Below the pieces are notes generated by a model. It did not search any database, was not told the origin of the DNA, and worked only from the letters and a program-made list of their open reading frames with translations. Made by a program: the position numbers and the translations under genes. Shown one piece after another: positions 17,565 through 20,470 of a stretch of DNA of 20,470 nucleotides. Numbering within the stretch: the stretch's first letter is position 1; each line of letters begins with the position of its first letter. The stretch covers positions 1 to 20,470 of the forward strand of contig CAZCNE010000016.1 of assembly GCA_964500515.1 (NCBI GenBank), written 5' to 3'. The stretch is from Altimarinus sp964500515. Lineage in GTDB: Bacteria; Patescibacteriota; Gracilibacteria; BD1-5; UBA6164.

Positions 17565-19481
17565 ATGAAAATCTCAAGCAAAGAAATAAGAGAAAAATAT
17601 CTAAAATTTATGGAAAAAAAATGACACAAAATAATTCCATCAAGCCCACTTATTCCTGAAAATGATCCTACAACTTTATTTACTTGATCTGGAATGCAAC
17701 CCATGGTTCCATATTTGCTTTGAGAAGCTCATCCTCTTTGAACAAGAATCACAGATAGTCAAAAATCATTTAGAACACAAGATATAGATGATATTTGAGA
17801 TAATAGACATACTACATTTTTTGAAATGCTTTGAAATTGGAGTTTATGAGATTATTTTAAAAAAGAACAAATTTCATGGATTTTTGAATTTTTAACAGTA
17901 GAACTAAAACTTAATCCCAAAAAAATATATGTAACAGTTTTTAGATGAAATGATAAATTAGGGATTTCTAGAGATGATGAAGCTGTTAAATTTTGGAAAG
18001 AAGAATTTAAAAAAGTTTGAATAGAAGCTTTGGATATAGACAATGCTGAAGAAAAATGAATGCAATGATGAAGAATTTTTTATTATGGAAAGGATAAAAA
18101 TTGGTGGAGTAGAGCCTGAATTCCTGAAAATATGCCTATTTGAGAACCAGGAGGACCAGATAGTGAAATGTTTTGGGATTTTTGATCAATTCATAAATTT
18201 CATGAAAATTCTCAATGGAAAGATAAGCCTTGTCATCCAAATTGTGATTGTGGTAGATTTCTTGAAATATGAAACAATGTGTTTATGCAATTTATAAAAA
18301 CAGATTCTTGATTTAAAGAACTTGAAAATAAAAATATAGATTTTGGTTGATGACTTGAAAGAATTGCTGTTGCTATTCAAGATAATCCAGATATTTTTAT
18401 GTGAGATTTATTTGAAAAAATAAGAAATAAAATCGAAGAAATCTCAGGAAAAAAATATGGAGAAAATGAAGAAGAAACTATGGCATTTAGGGTAGTAATG
18501 GATCATTTAAGAGCTGCAACTTTTTTAATTTGTGATTGAGCAATTCCATCAAACAAAGATCAATGATATTTCACTCGTAGACTCATAAGAAGAGCTATTA
18601 GATATGCAAAAAATCTATGAATAAAATGATATATTTTTGAAATTGCTAAGGAAGTTATAGAAACTTATGAAGAACATTACAAAGAACTTGAAAAAAATAA
18701 AGTTTTTATACTACAAGAAATGCAAGCAGAGGAAACTCAATTTTTAAAAACTCTTGATAAATGATTAAAAGAATTTGATAAACTTTTAAAAGATTTTGAA
18801 ACTACATATGAAAAAACTTGAAAAATTGTTGATATGATTTCATGAGAAAAAGTATTTAAACTTTATGATACCTATTGATTTCCATTAGAATTAACTGAAG
18901 AGTTAGCTAAAGAAAAAGGTCTTATAGTAGATAAAAAATGATTTGAGTTTGCGTTTAAAAAACACAAAGATTTATCAAGAACAGCTTCTGCTTGAATGTT
19001 TAAATGATGACTTTCTGATTCATCAGAAGATACTACAGTTTTGCATACAGTTGCTCATATAATGCTTGCTTGAATGAGAAAAGTTCTTTGAGAAGAGGTA
19101 CATCAAAAATGATCAAATATAACAGCTGAAAGGATTAGATTTGATTTTTCTTACCCTGAAAAAGTTGAAAAAGAAAAACTAAAAGAAATAGAGGATTATG
19201 TAAATGAAGTTATTTCAAAAAATTGTATAATGTACAAAGAAGAAGTTAGAAAAATTGATGCTGAAAAAGATTCTTCAATTGAATGAAGTTTTTGGGAAAA
19301 ATACCCAGAAATAGTAAAAGTCTATACACTTAAAGATAAACAATGAAATGTATACAGTAGAGAACTTTGTTGATGACCGCATATCTCAAATACTTCTTGA
19401 ATATGAACTTTTAAAATAAAAAAAGAAGAATCAAGCAGTAAATGAGTGAGAAGAATAAAAGCAGTTTTAGAAAAAAACTAA
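17565..19481 (+). CDS. alaS: Alanyl-tRNA synthetase, short form without C-Ala domain
   Basis: This enzyme attaches alanine to tRNA-Ala. The N-terminal catalytic domain is clear: LFTGSGMQPMVPYLLG, QKSFRTQDID, NRHTTFFEMLGNWS and GPDSEMFWD, then GNNVFMQF and FGGGLERIA. The CHPNCDC segment is characteristic of one AlaRS branch. The tRNA-binding helical region follows, then the editing domain with zinc-ligand pattern HTVAH (494-498) and CGGPH (602-606). The 638-aa protein stops shortly after (RRIKAVLEKN), whereas most bacterial AlaRS are about 875 aa with a C-terminal C-Ala domain. Nothing nearby supplies that domain. Most of its glycines are TGA, including both in CGGPH. It has its own promoter and faces the rRNA operon. 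Confidence 0.96.
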
Positions 19482-19497
19482 TAAAAAATATAAATAC

Positions 19498-19530
19498 AAA
19501 AACAAGCTATATTAACATAGCTTGTTTTTT
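19498..19530. terminator. Bidirectional terminator between alaS and the rRNA/tRNA operon
   Basis: AAAAACAAGCTAT (19498-19510), a 6-nt loop and its complement (19517-19529), with T's following. It can end alaS on the plus strand and the 23S-5S-tRNA transcript on the minus strand. Confidence 0.85.
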
Positions 19531-19600
19531 AAATTTTTAATAAAAAACGCCAACAAAAAAAGATGCTAATAGACTTCATTAACATCTTATATATTTGTAA

Positions 19601-19677
19601 TGGTGGGTGATATTGGATTCGAACCAATGACCCTCTGCTTGTAAGGCAGATGCTCTCGCCAACTGAGCTAATCACCC
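19601..19677 (-). tRNA. tRNA-Val (anticodon UAC)
   Basis: Full cloverleaf on the minus strand: acceptor GGGTGAT/ATCACCC, D arm GCTC...GAGC, anticodon stem TCTGC/GCAGA with loop CTTACAA, and T arm ATTGG-TTCGAAT-CCAAT. Discriminator A and an encoded CCA end. The anticodon UAC reads GUA. Confidence 0.95.
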
Positions 19678-19704
19678 TAAAAAAGTTTTTAATATTTTTA
19701 TCAA

Positions 19705-19780
19705 TGGTACCCGAGGCAGGGCTCGAACCTACGACCTTTGCCTTAGAAGGGCACCGCTCTTCCAACTGAGCTACTCGGGC
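19705..19780 (-). tRNA. tRNA-Arg (anticodon UCU)
   Basis: Acceptor GCCCGAG/CTCGGGT with a G1-U72 wobble, D arm GCTC...GAGC, and anticodon loop CTTCTAA giving UCU for AGA, the dominant Arg codon here. T arm GTAGG-TTCGAGC-CCTGC, encoded CCA. The first anticodon-stem pair (G27-A43) is mismatched, leaving four good pairs. Confidence 0.93.
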
Positions 19781-19876
19781 ATAAATATAAAAAAAGCTTA
19801 GAAAATAATATTTAGTTGCAATTGAAATCTTATCATTATTTTCATCTACATACTACTAACTATCTACTAAGCAATA

Positions 19877-20021
19877 TTTTAATGACACAATCTTGGCAGC
19901 TACCTACTCTTCCACATTTTCGAAATGCAGTACCATCAGCACAAGTTGGCTTAACTTCTGTGTTCGGAATGGTAACAGGTGTACCCCAACCGTTATAACT
20001 ACCAAGATCCTATCATTAAAA
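19877..20021 (-). repeat. Inverted repeat flanking 5S rRNA (processing stem)
   Basis: TTTTAATGA (19877-19885) and its exact complement TCATTAAAA (20013-20021) flank the 5S gene by a few bases. The pair would extend the 5S terminal stem in the precursor, as RNase-processed rRNA spacers often do. Confidence 0.6.
19889..20009 (-). rRNA. rrf: 5S ribosomal RNA
   Basis: The minus strand reads ATCTTGGTAG at the 5' end and CTGCCAAGAT at the 3' end, which pair as helix I. Between them lie the conserved ACACCTGTTACCATTCCGAA and CAGAAGTTAAGC segments. Length is about 120 nt; the ends are approximate to a few bases. It lies between 23S and tRNA-Arg. Confidence 0.93.
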
Positions 20022-20107
20022 TTTAAAAGAACAATATTTTGTAAAAAATCTGAATATATACAGTTAGTCAAAGAAAACTAGAAAATAAATAATCGTGAAG
20101 ATAGTGT

Positions 20108-20470
<363 letters not shown>

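Noticed and set aside
18043..18297. 84-codon plus-strand frame under the standard code
   Set aside because: It is an out-of-frame reading inside alaS, whose code-25 frame carries clear AlaRS motifs across the same bases.
1..19481. UGA = Trp (Mycoplasma-type code 4)
   Set aside because: TGA positions match conserved glycines (Nudix box, AlaRS CGGPH, GyrA core), and TGG is used at Trp positions.

Overview
This strongly AT-rich window is bacterial and reads UGA as glycine (genetic code 25). That code is known from the candidate phyla Absconditabacteria (SR1) and Gracilibacteria (BD1-5) of the CPR/Patescibacteria. Under the standard code no open frame exceeds about 105 codons. With TGA = Gly the window resolves into long genes ending in TAA (rarely TAG). 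In-frame TGA falls on invariant glycines of GyrA, the Nudix box, AlaRS and malic enzyme, while TGG is still used for Trp. The phylum is inferred; 23S-based placement is possible but was not run.

Layout, left to right. (1) 1-515: 5' part of gyrA, minus strand. (2) 717-4917: three exported or surface proteins on the plus strand: a 666-aa LamG-like adhesin-type protein, a 219-aa WxL-like protein, and a DUF916-like protein with a C-terminal membrane helix and a zinc ribbon. (3) 4921-6081: malic enzyme, tail-to-tail with the surface cluster. (4) 6217-7668: plus-strand run of a Nudix hydrolase, a metallo-beta-lactamase-like protein without its metal-binding motif, and three very small unknown proteins. 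(5) 7695-10032: minus-strand run of an ECF sigma factor, an overlapping small membrane protein (candidate anti-sigma), a CapA-like phosphatase and thioredoxin. (6) 10155-11261: divergent bactofilin-like beta-repeat membrane protein. (7) 11298-17370: minus-strand operon of an AbrB-type regulator, a membrane-fusion lipoprotein, an RND transporter and a DUF2238-like membrane protein. (8) 17565-19481: a short alanyl-tRNA synthetase. (9) 19601-20470: tRNA-Val, tRNA-Arg, 5S and the 3' end of 23S, all on the minus strand (transcribed 23S-5S-Arg-Val).

The most interesting regulatory structure lies at 10057-10120. The divergent sigma-factor operon and bactofilin-like gene have mirror-image promoter-like elements (GAAAC, 18 nt, TCTAA) whose -35 parts form a palindrome. 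This suggests an envelope-response regulon driven by the sigma factor in both directions. Much of the remaining content (surface proteins, RND export, CapA, bactofilin-like protein) also concerns the cell envelope, which would fit a host-attached or predatory lifestyle; that last step is inference. No CRISPR array, insertion sequence or phage gene was seen.
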